Source of the DNA: Streptosporangiaceae bacterium
GTDB taxonomy: Bacteria; Actinomycetota; Actinomycetes; Streptosporangiales; Streptosporangiaceae
Assembly: GCA_030045295.1 (NCBI GenBank)
Contig: JASIGD010000295.1
Location: 1-6,855, forward strand
Length of the DNA: 6,855 nucleotides
Direction: 5' to 3'
Each line of letters opens with the position of its first letter. Within the stretch, counting starts at the first letter, position 1. This document shows, piece by piece, positions 1-6,026 of the stretch. The notes below the pieces were generated by a model. The model did no database searches. It was given only the letters and a program-made list of their open reading frames with translations, and had not been told where the DNA came from. A program made the translations under genes and the position numbers.

Positions 1-87
1 TTCGACGCGCTCGGCGCGCCCGGCTGGCCCCCCGCGAAGGGTGCCCAAGGGGGGTCCGGGGGGACGGGTCCGCCCGGAGGAAACAGT
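1..87 (+). other. Open frame leading into pyrD; possible tail of the upstream gene (pyrK?)
   Basis: This frame, the same as pyrD, has no stop from the left edge onward. Its first residues read FDALGAPGWPPAKGAQ, followed by a Gly/Pro-rich run encoded by G-rich DNA with two runs of six G. The other two frames here are arginine-rich and look non-coding. The usual upstream partner of a class 1B pyrD is pyrK, the iron-sulfur/FAD electron-transfer subunit, and this could be its C-terminal tail. That is an inference: no PyrK motif such as the [2Fe-2S] cysteines lies in the window. Either the two genes are fused, or pyrK ends in another frame (the third frame stops at 132-134), or a G-run carries an indel. 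Confidence 0.3.
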
Positions 88-90
88 TTG
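76..90 (+). promoter_or_regulatory. Ribosome binding site favouring the TTG start of pyrD
   Basis: GGAGG at 76-80 lies 7 nt before the TTG at 88. The in-frame ATG codons at 124 and 136 lack comparable sites, although 136 is where class 1B homologues usually begin. Shine-Dalgarno evidence and homology therefore point to different starts. Confidence 0.45.
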
Positions 91-1086
91 GAAGGGGTCG
101 TCCCCCCGGACTGGCAGGTCATCATGCCGGCTGATATGCGGGCCAGGCTCGGCCAGCTGGAACTGCCCAACCCGGTGCTCGCCGCGGCGGGCTGCGCGGG
201 CGCAGGACGCGAGCTGGCCCAGTTCGTCGACGTCGCCCGGGTCGGGGCGGTGATCAGCAAGTCGATCATGACCGAACCGCGGACGGGCAATCCCGCGCCG
301 CGCCTGGCCGAGACGCCGAGCGGGCTGCTGAACTCGGCCGGCTTGCCGGGCCCGGGCATCGACGCCTTCCTGCAGCGGGACCTGCCGTGGCTGCTGTCTC
401 GCGGAGCCCGCGTCGTGGTCTCGATCGCGGGCCAGACCACCCCCGAGTACGCGGCGCTGGCGTCCAGGCTGTCCGACGCGGCGGGCGTGTCGGCCGTTGA
501 GATCAACCTCTCGTGCCCGAATGCCGAGGACGCCGGCCGCGTCTTCGGCGTCGACCCGGAAACCGCCTCCGCGGTGGTCGCGGCGGTGCGCGGCAGCCTC
601 AGGCACGACCTGCCGGTGTTCGCCAAGCTCTCGCCGGACGTGACCGACATCGTGGCCATGGCCGCGGCCTGCGTCTCGGCCGGCGCGGACGGGCTCTCGC
701 TGGTCAACGTGATGCTGGGCGTGGCGATCGATCCCGCACGCCAGCGCCCGGCGCTGGCCGGCACGTACGGCGGGCTGTCCGGGCCCGCCATCAGGCCGGT
801 CGCCGTGCGGTGCGTGTGGCAGGTAGCCGAGGCGTTCCCCGATGTGCCGATCATCGGGACGGGCGGCGTGGTTACCGGCCGGGACGCGCTCGAGCTGCTG
901 CTCGCGGGCGCCTCCATGATCGGGATCGGCACCGCGATCGTGCACGATCCTTCGGCGTGCTCGCGCGTCCTGCGCGAACTCGAGGAGGAACTGACGGCCA
1001 TCGGCGTGGACCGGGTCGCCGATGTCATCGGGCAGGCCCATGGAGCTCACAGCCGGGGTCCTCGCGGCCTCGCCTGGCGGGCCTAG
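88..1086 (+). CDS. pyrD: Dihydroorotate dehydrogenase, class 1B (PyrD catalytic subunit)
   Basis: FMN-dependent oxidation of dihydroorotate to orotate, fourth step of UMP synthesis, in the cytosol; class 1B enzymes pass electrons to NAD+ through PyrK. From TTG 88 the protein is 332 aa. The family pattern runs throughout: LELPNPV (24-30), [14 protein letters not shown] (63-76), the GLLNSAGL loop (79-86), EINLSCPN (138-145) with Cys143 as the expected catalytic base (class 2 enzymes have Ser), FAKLSPDV (178-185), [14 protein letters not shown] (228-241) and IIGTGGV (255-261) for FMN phosphate binding. The N-terminal loop is AGCAGAG where Bacillus PyrD has SGCFGFG, and a usual INT is VNV (206-208). 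The first 12-16 residues lie outside the family match, so the start may be ATG 124 or 136. pyrF follows after 43 bp. Function is secure; start and possible fusion to upstream sequence are not. Confidence 0.95.
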   Translation: MEGVVPPDWQVIMPADMRARLGQLELPNPVLAAAGCAGAGRELAQFVDVARVGAVISKSIMTEPRTGNPAPRLAETPSGLLNSAGLPGPGIDAFLQRDLPWLLSRGARVVVSIAGQTTPEYAALASRLSDAAGVSAVEINLSCPNAEDAGRVFGVDPETASAVVAAVRGSLRHDLPVFAKLSPDVTDIVAMAAACVSAGADGLSLVNVMLGVAIDPARQRPALAGTYGGLSGPAIRPVAVRCVWQVAEAFPDVPIIGTGGVVTGRDALELLLAGASMIGIGTAIVHDPSACSRVLRELEEELTAIGVDRVADVIGQAHGAHSRGPRGLAWRA

Positions 1087-1097
1087 CTGGCAAAATA

Positions 1098-1133
1098 ATG
1101 CAATTCGCGACAGGACGAGAGGAGTGGCCGTGA
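1098..1133 (+). other. Possible 11-codon leader cistron whose stop overlaps the pyrF start
   Basis: An ATG at 1098 opens a short frame reading [11 protein letters not shown]. Its TGA (1131-1133) overlaps the pyrF GTG (1130-1132) as GTGA, the arrangement seen in translational coupling. The ATG lies 11 nt after the pyrD stop, with no strong ribosome site of its own, so it would rely on re-initiation or may be chance. The same bases 1117-1123 supply the pyrF ribosome site. Confidence 0.25.
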
Positions 1134-1843
1134 GCAAGCCGGCGCCGGTGGCTGTGGCACTCGACGCGCCCGACCTGGAGACGGCCGCACAGTGGGCGGC
1201 GCTCGTAACGCCGCACGTGAGCACGGTCAAGGTGGGGCTCGAGCTTTACCTGCGTTACGGCCCGCAGGTGGTGGCGACGGTGCGGGGCGCCAGCCGCGTG
1301 TCCGTCTTCCTGGACCTCAAGCTGCATGACATCCCGGCCACTGTGGCCGGGGCGGCGCGAGCGGTCGCGAGGCTGCGGCCCGACCTGCTTACCGTGCACG
1401 CGGCCGGCGGCGCCGACGTCATACGCGCGGCCGTCGACGCCTCGCCCGGGACGATGGTCGCGGCGGTCACCGTGCTGACCTCGCTAGGCGATGACGACCT
1501 CGGCCGGATAGGGCTGAACGGACCGGTACCCGACGCGGTGCTGCGGCTGGCCACCCTCGCGGTGGAGGCGGGCGCGCAGGGCCTGGTCTGCTCGCCGCGC
1601 GAGGTCTCCGCCGTCCGCTCGGAGGTGGGCCACGATGTGACGCTCATCACGCCCGGCGTGCGGCCGGTCGGGGCCGAGGCTCACGACCAGGCGCGGGTGG
1701 CGACGCCCGAGGAGGCCCTGCTGGCCGGCGCGGACCTGCTGGTGATCGGGAGGCCGATCACCAGTGCCCCGGATCCGGGGGCCGCCGCGGCCGCCATCGC
1801 CGCGTCGCTGCGCCGGCTCGGCGCCGCGCGTGATCCAGCCTGA
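1130..1843 (+). CDS. pyrF: Orotidine 5'-phosphate decarboxylase (PyrF, short Bacillus/E. coli type)
   Basis: Converts OMP to UMP, the final step of de novo UMP synthesis, as a cytosolic TIM-barrel dimer. The 237-aa protein has the family blocks in order: VALDAPD (8-14), VKVGLELY (33-40), LDLKLHDIP (61-69) holding the catalytic Asp-x-Lys-x-x-x-Asp network (Asp62, Lys64, Asp67 region), TVHA (88-91), ITPGVRP (173-179), [12 protein letters not shown] (186-197) and VIGRPITSA (205-213) for phosphate binding. GTG 1130 is preferred because AGAGGAG (1117-1123) lies 6 nt upstream and the conserved core starts a few residues later. GTG 1124 is possible, and the frame stays open to 1022 inside pyrD. It is not the longer type-2 enzyme I associate with Mycobacterium and Streptomyces. 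Probably co-transcribed with pyrD. Confidence 0.96.
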   Translation: MSKPAPVAVALDAPDLETAAQWAALVTPHVSTVKVGLELYLRYGPQVVATVRGASRVSVFLDLKLHDIPATVAGAARAVARLRPDLLTVHAAGGADVIRAAVDASPGTMVAAVTVLTSLGDDDLGRIGLNGPVPDAVLRLATLAVEAGAQGLVCSPREVSAVRSEVGHDVTLITPGVRPVGAEAHDQARVATPEEALLAGADLLVIGRPITSAPDPGAAAAAIAASLRRLGAARDPA

Positions 1844-1856
1844 GCCGTAAACCGGT

Positions 1857-1884
1857 AAAAAATCGCGCAAGAACGCGGAAAAAA
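1857..1884. repeat. Two A6 tracts 22 bp apart around a short CGCG stem
   Basis: A-tracts at 1857-1862 and 1879-1884 are 22 bp apart, close to two helical turns, which favours intrinsic curvature. Between them CGCG (1864-1867) and CGCG (1874-1877) could pair around CAAGAA. Read on the minus strand this is a short stem followed at once by a T-run, like a weak leftward terminator facing pyrF. A four-pair stem is too short to be confident. Confidence 0.35.
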
Positions 1885-1892
1885 TCGATGAC

Positions 1893-1908
1893 CTGGGGTG
1901 ACTCCCAG
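1893..1908 (+). other. Small hairpin downstream of pyrF
   Basis: CTGGG at 1893-1898 pairs with CCCAG at 1904-1908, giving 5 bp plus a possible G-T pair. It lies about 50 bp after the pyrF stop with no T-run on the plus strand, so it is at best a weak candidate terminator. Confidence 0.25.
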
Positions 1909-1947
1909 TTCACTCAGCGAGTAAGATGCCAGGAAGCTGCAGCGAAG

Positions 1948-1978
1948 CCCGAGTTGCCCTCGCGGACCCGAGTTGCCC
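1948..1978. repeat. 12-bp direct repeat CCCGAGTTGCCC, two copies
   Basis: Identical copies lie at 1948-1959 and 1967-1978, offset by 19 bp. A shorter echo, GAGTTGCCCG, sits at 4804-4813 just before the metK ribosome site. The spacing suits a protein-binding pair, but no known operator is recognised. Confidence 0.6.
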
Positions 1979-2118
1979 GACGATCCTGGCCGATGCCGAA
2001 GCGTGACGCGGGGCCGGCGAGGAACCCGCCAGAGGCAGATGGCATACGCTGGAGCCTTGCACCTTGACGTCGGAATATCGCCCGGTGAGACCCCTCGCGT
2101 ACCGTCCGACGGGCATTC

Positions 2119-2127
2119 TGGTAACAT
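2119..2127 (+). promoter_or_regulatory. Candidate extended -10 promoter element for mihF
   Basis: TGGTAACAT matches TG-N-TANNNT, an extended -10. No good -35 is visible 16-18 bp upstream. TATAGT (2127-2132) and TAATAT (2132-2137) in the same AT-rich patch are alternatives. Transcription would start near 2134-2145, giving a leader of about 125-135 nt. Confidence 0.35.
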
Positions 2128-2158
2128 ATAGTAATATGTTGCTTACTAAAAGTAATAT
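2123..2158. repeat. AT-rich operator-like cluster: two inverted repeats and a phased direct repeat
   Basis: AACATAT (2123-2129) and ATATGTT (2134-2140) form a perfect 7-bp inverted repeat around AGTA. TTACT (2143-2147) and AGTAA (2151-2155) form a 5-bp inverted repeat around AAA. AGTAATAT occurs at 2130-2137 and again at 2151-2158, exactly 21 bp apart, about two helical turns. Only 11 of the 52 bases from 2119 to 2170 are G or C. The layout suggests a regulator binding two sites on one DNA face beside or over the promoter; the regulator is unknown. Confidence 0.55.
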
Positions 2159-2182
2159 ATTTCAATTTGTGATGACGTAAAC

Positions 2183-2242
2183 GGAGGTTTGCGTTGCCGA
2201 AAGGGTACGTGATTGGCTAGTTTCCCCTCCCGACAAACCTTT
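2183..2242 (+). promoter_or_regulatory. mihF leader with competing pairings around a strong ribosome site
   Basis: GGAGG at 2183-2187 can pair with CCTCC at 2226-2230, or as part of GGAGGTTTG (2183-2191) with CAAACCTTT (2234-2242: seven Watson-Crick pairs plus two G-U). CCTC (2226-2229) and ACCT (2237-2240) are also complementary to the mihF ribosome site, GAGGT (2257-2261). One middle segment could thus cover either site. This is read by eye; no folding energy was computed. Confidence 0.35.
2194..2220 (+). CDS. Possible leader peptide upstream of mihF (8 codons)
   Basis: TTG at 2194 sits 6 nt after a perfect GGAGG, an ideal spacing, and encodes MPKGYVIG before TAG at 2218-2220. This ribosome site is stronger than that of mihF itself. 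The peptide resembles the N-terminus of DUF1330-type proteins, but nothing downstream continues that family, so a decayed gene is unlikely and a regulatory upstream frame is the more useful idea. It could also be chance. Confidence 0.3.
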   Translation: MPKGYVIG

Positions 2243-2270
2243 TTCCAACGAAACCCGAGGTGACCCCGAA

Positions 2271-2591
2271 GTGGCTCTTCCTCCCCTCACTCCTGAAGAA
2301 CGTGCGGCGGCACTGGAGAAGGCTGCCCGAGCACGCAAAGAACGCGCCGAGGTGAAGAACCGCCTCAAGCGCGGGGCCACGACCTTGTCAGATGTCATCA
2401 AGGAAGGTTCAACTGATGACGTGATTGGCAAGATGAAGGTCTCGGCTCTGCTTGAGTCCTTGCCCGGCGTAGGCAAGGTCAGGGCAAAGCAGATCATGGA
2501 AAGGCTAGGCATAGCGGAATCGCGTCGCGTACGCGGGCTGGGTACCAACCAGCGGTCCGCGCTTGAGCAAGAGTTCGGTGCCGATATCTGA
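2271..2591 (+). CDS. mihF: Actinobacterial integration host factor (MihF/sIHF)
   Basis: A small nucleoid-associated DNA-binding protein specific to Actinobacteria, named after mycobacterial IHF and unrelated in sequence to E. coli IHF. Family members bind DNA with little sequence preference, support phage integration in mycobacteria and affect nucleoid structure and gene expression. The 106-aa product matches the usual length. It has an N-terminal charged helix ([20 protein letters not shown], 6-25), [13 protein letters not shown] (31-43), the highly conserved [19 protein letters not shown] (52-70) and a C-terminal [16 protein letters not shown] (88-103). [18 protein letters not shown] (64-81) is the helix-two-turn-helix DNA-contact segment. 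GTG 2271 is the family start, with GAGGTGA (2257-2263) upstream at rather wide spacing. Its position just before gmk and rpoZ is the standard actinomycete order. The 3' end may overlap gmk if gmk uses an early start. Confidence 0.96.
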   Translation: MALPPLTPEERAAALEKAARARKERAEVKNRLKRGATTLSDVIKEGSTDDVIGKMKVSALLESLPGVGKVRAKQIMERLGIAESRRVRGLGTNQRSALEQEFGADI

Positions 2592-2652
2592 ACCGCGCGG
2601 CAAGCAGGAGCCAAACCCTTCGTGTCTTGGCGGTACCGCGGTTGCCACTCCG

Positions 2653-3324
2653 GTGCATTCGCGGCTGACCGTGCTCTCCGGGCCCTCCGGGGTCGGGAAG
2701 AGCACGGTCGTCGCCGAACTCAGCAGGGTCTGCCCCCAGATATGGATTTCCGTGTCGGTCACGACGCGGCCACCGCGTCCCGGGGAAGCAGACGGGCGCG
2801 AGTATCACTTCGTCGGCGACAGCGAGTTTGACCGGCTGGTAGCCGGCGGAGCGCTGCTGGAGTGGGCGTGGTTCGCGGGCAACCGGTACGGCACGCCGCG
2901 GGCGCCGCTGACCGAGCAGCTCGAGGCCGGCGTAGCCTGCCTGGTCGAGATCGACGTAGCCGGAGCACGGCAGGTCAGGCGGGCCATGCCCGATGCGCGC
3001 TTCGTGTTCCTCGCCCCGCCGTCCTGGGACGAGCTCGTCCGCAGGCTCACCGGCCGCGGTACGGAGCCGCCGGAGGTCCTGGCCCGTCGGCTCGCGGCCG
3101 CGCGGGAGGAACTGGCGGCGGCCGATGAGTTCGAGACCACGCTGGTGAACACGTCCGTCCAGGACGCCTCTCGCGAGCTGATAGCCTTGACGAAGCAGTG
3201 TGCTTTATCTTTCACGGAAGGCAGAACGTGGCAGGGACTCAGCCCCTCGGAGTCGCAGACGGCATCATCAACCCGCCGATCGACGAGCTTCTCGACGTGG
3301 TGGACAGCAAGTACCAGCTGGTGA
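2653..3324 (+). CDS. gmk: Guanylate kinase, with an abnormal C-terminal extension
   Basis: Phosphorylates GMP to GDP with ATP, essential for GTP supply, in the cytosol. From GTG 2653 the protein is 223 aa, against about 190-200 for the family. Motifs: P-loop GPSGVGKST (10-18), [11 protein letters not shown] (35-45) and REYHFV (49-54) of the GMP domain, [16 protein letters not shown] (68-83), [11 protein letters not shown] (99-109), the lid [18 protein letters not shown] (130-147) and [17 protein letters not shown] (164-180). Homologues normally end near residue 180. Here the frame continues for 43 Ser/Thr/Trp-rich residues, the last 32 overlapping the start of rpoZ in another frame. Earlier starts are TTG 2563 and GTG 2578, both inside mihF. 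None of the three has a good ribosome site; 2653 is chosen because homology begins there and codons from 2592 to 2652 are less GC-rich at third positions. Confidence 0.93.
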   Translation: MHSRLTVLSGPSGVGKSTVVAELSRVCPQIWISVSVTTRPPRPGEADGREYHFVGDSEFDRLVAGGALLEWAWFAGNRYGTPRAPLTEQLEAGVACLVEIDVAGARQVRRAMPDARFVFLAPPSWDELVRRLTGRGTEPPEVLARRLAAAREELAAADEFETTLVNTSVQDASRELIALTKQCALSFTEGRTWQGLSPSESQTASSTRRSTSFSTWWTASTSW

Positions 3325-3497
3325 TCATGGCGGCCAAGCGCGCCCGGCAGATCAACGCCTACTACTCGCAGCTGGGCGAAGGGCTGCTCGAGTACGTCGG
3401 GCCGCTGGTGGAAACGCGCAGCCAGGAGAAGCCGCTGTCCATCTCGCTCCGTGAGATCAGGGAGCGGCTGCTCAACGTCGAGCCCGCCGAAGGCTGA
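3228..3497 (+). CDS. rpoZ: DNA-directed RNA polymerase omega subunit
   Basis: The small RNA polymerase subunit that binds the C-terminal region of beta-prime and aids core assembly; in many bacteria it forms part of a ppGpp site. The 89-aa product has the actinobacterial omega pattern: [20 protein letters not shown] (16-35), [11 protein letters not shown] (36-46), [13 protein letters not shown] (51-63) and a C-terminal [15 protein letters not shown] (68-82). GTG 3228 has GGAAGG (3216-3221) 6 nt upstream and matches family length; a longer frame from 3198 adds an unrelated peptide. The first 97 bp are also read in another frame by the gmk open frame. coaBC starts 14 bp after the stop. Confidence 0.96.
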   Translation: MAGTQPLGVADGIINPPIDELLDVVDSKYQLVIMAAKRARQINAYYSQLGEGLLEYVGPLVETRSQEKPLSISLREIRERLLNVEPAEG

Positions 3498-3511
3498 ACC
3501 GCAGTCCCGGC

Positions 3512-4705
3512 ATGTCTTCCCGCGTCGTCCTCGGCGTCGGCGCGGGCATCGCGGCGTACAAGTCCTGTGAGCTGCTCAGGCTGCTGACCGAGTCCGGGCA
3601 CCGCGTCCGGGTCGTACCGACTCCCGACGCGCTACGGTTCGTCGGCGAGGCCACCTGGGCCGCCCTGTCCGGCGAGCCGGTCACCACCGACGCGTGGACG
3701 GGGGTCTCCGAGGTACCTCATGTCCGCCTCGGCCAGTCGGCCGATCTGGTCCTGGTCGCCCCCGCGACCGCCGACCTGCTGGCCCGGGCCGCGGCCGGGC
3801 TGGCCGGAGACCTGCTGACCGCCACGCTGCTGACCGCCAGGTGCCCGGTGATGTACGCGCCCGCCATGCACACCGAGATGTGGGAGCACCCCGCTACCCA
3901 GGCGAACGTGTCGCTGCTACGCCGCCGCGGGGCCATCGTGCTCGAGCCCGCGGTCGGCCGCCTCACCGGCGCGGACAGCGGCGCAGGCCGACTGCCGGAC
4001 CCGGCGGATATCTTCGCGGTCGCGGTCCGCCTGCTCGCCAGGGGACGGCTAAGCCAGGACCTGGCCGGCCGCCGGATCGTGATATCCGGCGGCGGCACCC
4101 GCGAGGAGCTCGACCCGGTGCGGTTTATCGGCAACTGGTCCACGGGAACGCAGGGCTACGCGCTGGCCCGCACCGCCGTCGCGCGCGGCGCCGAGGTGAC
4201 CGTGGTCGCGGCCAACGTCGCGCTCGCCGACCCGGCCGGCGCCAAGGTGGTCCACGTCATCTCCGCGCGCGAGATGCGGGACGCGGTGCTGGCGGCTGCG
4301 GACGGTGCGGACGCGGTTGTGATGGCCGCCGCGGTGGCCGATTACCGCCCGGAGACCCGCAGCGCAGCCAAGATCAAGAAGGACGGACGCCCGCCTGAGC
4401 CGCTGCGCCTGGTCGAGAACCCGGACATCCTGGCCGAACTGTCCGCGCGCCGCACGCCGGGCCAGGTTCTCGTCGGGTTCGCCGCGGAGACCGACCCCTC
4501 CGCCGAGGCGGCCCGGGCCAAGCTGGCCCGCAAGGGCTGTGACCTGCTGGTCGTCAACCCGGTAGGGGACGGGCGCGGCTTCGGGCCCGGCGACAACGAG
4601 GCCGTGGTGTACGGCGCCGACGGCTCGGTTACCCACATACCGCGCGGGTCCAAGGAAGCGCTCGCGGACGCGGTATGGGATCTGGTCGCTGTCAACCTGA
4701 CGTAG
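3512..4705 (+). CDS. coaBC: Bifunctional phosphopantothenoylcysteine decarboxylase / phosphopantothenate-cysteine ligase
   Basis: Two consecutive steps of coenzyme A synthesis: joining cysteine to 4'-phosphopantothenate (CoaB) and decarboxylating the product to 4'-phosphopantetheine (CoaC). The 397-aa protein has the N-terminal flavoprotein CoaC domain (about 1-180) with GIAAYKS (12-18), catalytic-type His70 in HVRLG, APATADL (83-89) and APAMHTEMW (116-124). The CoaB domain (about 185-397) has GGGTREELDPVRFIGNWSTG (193-212), AAAVADYRP (272-280), KIKKDG (287-292) with the conserved lysines, ENPDIL (302-307) and GFAAET (322-327). E. coli has Asn where His120 stands and a Cys near Thr152. I recall the same changes in mycobacterial CoaBC, so they look like a lineage trait rather than damage. 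No clear ribosome site precedes ATG 3512; translation may be coupled to rpoZ. Confidence 0.96.
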   Translation: MSSRVVLGVGAGIAAYKSCELLRLLTESGHRVRVVPTPDALRFVGEATWAALSGEPVTTDAWTGVSEVPHVRLGQSADLVLVAPATADLLARAAAGLAGDLLTATLLTARCPVMYAPAMHTEMWEHPATQANVSLLRRRGAIVLEPAVGRLTGADSGAGRLPDPADIFAVAVRLLARGRLSQDLAGRRIVISGGGTREELDPVRFIGNWSTGTQGYALARTAVARGAEVTVVAANVALADPAGAKVVHVISAREMRDAVLAAADGADAVVMAAAVADYRPETRSAAKIKKDGRPPEPLRLVENPDILAELSARRTPGQVLVGFAAETDPSAEAARAKLARKGCDLLVVNPVGDGRGFGPGDNEAVVYGADGSVTHIPRGSKEALADAVWDLVAVNLT

Positions 4706-4834
4706 GTGGTCAGCGTCCAACCAGAAGTAACGCGGCCCAAATCCAGCCGGCCGCTCGCCCCAGGCAGCCCAGCCCGCCCGGGCACTGGGGATAGAATCAC
4801 CGGAGTTGCCCGGGTCCTAGGAGGGGAAAACGAC
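4706..4834 (+). promoter_or_regulatory. metK leader: inverted repeat, candidate -10 and strong ribosome site
   Basis: CCCGGGCA (4777-4784) and TGCCCGGG (4807-4814) form a perfect 8-bp inverted repeat around 22 nt that contain TAGAAT (4792-4797), a possible -10 with no clear -35. AGGAGGGG (4819-4826) lies 8 nt before GTG 4835. The palindrome TCCTAGGA (4815-4822) overlaps the ribosome site. No SAM riboswitch pattern is recognised. Confidence 0.45.
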
Positions 4835-6025
4835 GTGGCGCGTCGCCTGTTTACATCTGAGTCGGTGACCGAAGGTCACCCGGACAAGATGGCCGACCAG
4901 ATCAGCGACTCGATCCTGGATGCCATGATCAAGGACGATCCGGGCAGCCGGGTAGCGGTGGAAACCCTGGTCACGACCGGCCAGGTGCACGTCGCGGGCG
5001 AGGTCACGACCCAGACCTACGTGGACATACCCGGCATCATCAGGGACAAGATCCTTGAGATCGGATACGACTCCTCGGCCAAGGGATACGACGGGCGGTC
5101 CTGCGGCGTGTCGATCTCGATCGGATCCCAGTCACCGGACATCGCCCAGGGCGTCAACGACGCGTTCGAATACCGCGAGGGCGAGGGCACCGAGGAGTTC
5201 GACCGGCAGGGCGCGGGCGACCAGGGGCTCATGTTCGGCTACGCATGCCGCGAGACCCCCGAGCTGATGCCGCTGCCGATCATGCTCGCGCACAAGCTGG
5301 CCAGGCAGCTGGCTGAGGTCCGGCGCGCGGGCACCGTGCCTTACCTGCGCCCGGACGGCAAGACGCAGGTGACCATCGAGTACGCGGGCGACAAGCCGGT
5401 GCGGCTGGACACGGTGGTGGTCTCCACGCAGCACGCGCCCGACATCAACCTCAAGGAGCTCCTGGCCCCCGACATCAGGGACTACGTGGTCGAGCCCGTC
5501 ATCGCCGGCGCGGAGATCGACACCGAAGGCTTCCGGCTGCTCGTCAACCCGACCGGCCGGTTCGAGATCGGCGGCCCGATGGGAGACGCCGGGCTGACCG
5601 GGCGGAAGATCATCATCGACACCTACGGCGGCATGGCGCGGCACGGGGGCGGCGCCTTCTCGGGCAAGGACCCGTCGAAGGTCGACCGCAGCGCGGCCTA
5701 CGCGATGCGCTGGGTGGCCAAGAACGTGGTCGCCGCCGGCCTGGCGGACCGGTGCGAAGCCCAGGTGGCGTACGCGATCGGCAAGGCGATGCCGGTCGGG
5801 CTCTTCGTCGAGTGCTTCGGCACGGAGAAAGTGCCGGTGGAACGGATCCAGGACGCCGTCCTCAAGGTGTTCGACCTGCGGCCGCGAGCCATCATTTACG
5901 CGCTCGACCTGCTCCGCCCGATCTACGCGCAGACCGCGGCGTACGGTCACTTCGGCCGCACCGAGCCGGATTTCTCCTGGGAGCGCGTCGACCGCGTCGA
6001 CCAGCTCCGCGCGGCCGCCGAGTAA
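4835..6025 (+). CDS. metK: S-adenosylmethionine synthase (methionine adenosyltransferase)
   Basis: Makes S-adenosylmethionine from methionine and ATP, releasing phosphate and diphosphate; a cytosolic tetramer supplying methyl groups to the whole cell. The 396-aa product is full length, with three similar domains. Visible blocks: [14 protein letters not shown] (5-18) with the ATP/Mg residues His15 and Asp17, QISDSILDA (22-30), the signature [12 protein letters not shown] (126-137), VVSTQH (195-200), [20 protein letters not shown] (238-257), the glycine-rich loop [19 protein letters not shown] (271-289) and a C-terminal GHFGR (371-375) with FSW (380-382). GTG 4835 is set by AGGAGGGG and by the conserved N-terminus ARRLFTSES; the frame stays open upstream without family similarity. 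It follows coaBC after 129 bp, probably with its own promoter as well as read-through. The usual priA does not follow; the next gene converges. Confidence 0.98.
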   Translation: MARRLFTSESVTEGHPDKMADQISDSILDAMIKDDPGSRVAVETLVTTGQVHVAGEVTTQTYVDIPGIIRDKILEIGYDSSAKGYDGRSCGVSISIGSQSPDIAQGVNDAFEYREGEGTEEFDRQGAGDQGLMFGYACRETPELMPLPIMLAHKLARQLAEVRRAGTVPYLRPDGKTQVTIEYAGDKPVRLDTVVVSTQHAPDINLKELLAPDIRDYVVEPVIAGAEIDTEGFRLLVNPTGRFEIGGPMGDAGLTGRKIIIDTYGGMARHGGGAFSGKDPSKVDRSAAYAMRWVAKNVVAAGLADRCEAQVAYAIGKAMPVGLFVECFGTEKVPVERIQDAVLKVFDLRPRAIIYALDLLRPIYAQTAAYGHFGRTEPDFSWERVDRVDQLRAAAE

Positions 6026-6026
6026 C

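Larger units (their letters stand above)
1844..2270. other. 427-bp intergenic control region between pyrF and mihF
   Basis: No convincing gene is present on either strand; the minus-strand frames here are arginine-rich and lack ribosome sites. Left to right it holds two A-tracts (1857-1884), a small hairpin (1893-1908), a 12-bp direct repeat (1948-1978), a GC-rich stretch of about 120 bp with scattered short complementarities, an AT-rich palindromic patch (2119-2170), and a leader with a strong ribosome site and a very short open frame (2183-2220). The AT-rich patch stands out in a GC-rich genome and is the likeliest promoter/operator for mihF. Confidence 0.7.

Noticed and set aside
513..1133. 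A long plus-strand frame inside pyrD
   Set aside because: Arg/Gly-rich alternative-frame reading of a conserved gene. Only its last 11 codons, after the pyrD stop, were kept as a possible leader.
1910..2165. Minus-strand frames of 68 and 83 codons across the pyrF-mihF gap
   Set aside because: No ribosome site, one starts with TTG in the AT-rich patch, composition is arginine/alanine-biased, and no family is recognised.
2169..2180. Three-codon frame GTGATGACGTAA before the GGAGG
   Set aside because: No ribosome site of its own and too short to distinguish from chance.
1844..2270. tRNA, CRISPR repeats or insertion-sequence ends in the large intergenic region
   Set aside because: No T-loop or cloverleaf pattern, no regularly spaced repeats longer than 12 bp, and no terminal inverted repeats with flanking duplications were found.
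4049..4720. A 223-codon minus-strand frame opposite coaBC
   Set aside because: Complementary shadow of the conserved CoaB domain; composition is biased and no domain is recognised.
4706..4834. SAM riboswitch before metK
   Set aside because: The 129-bp leader lacks the multi-helix layout and conserved core of known SAM-sensing classes, and only one simple inverted repeat is visible.
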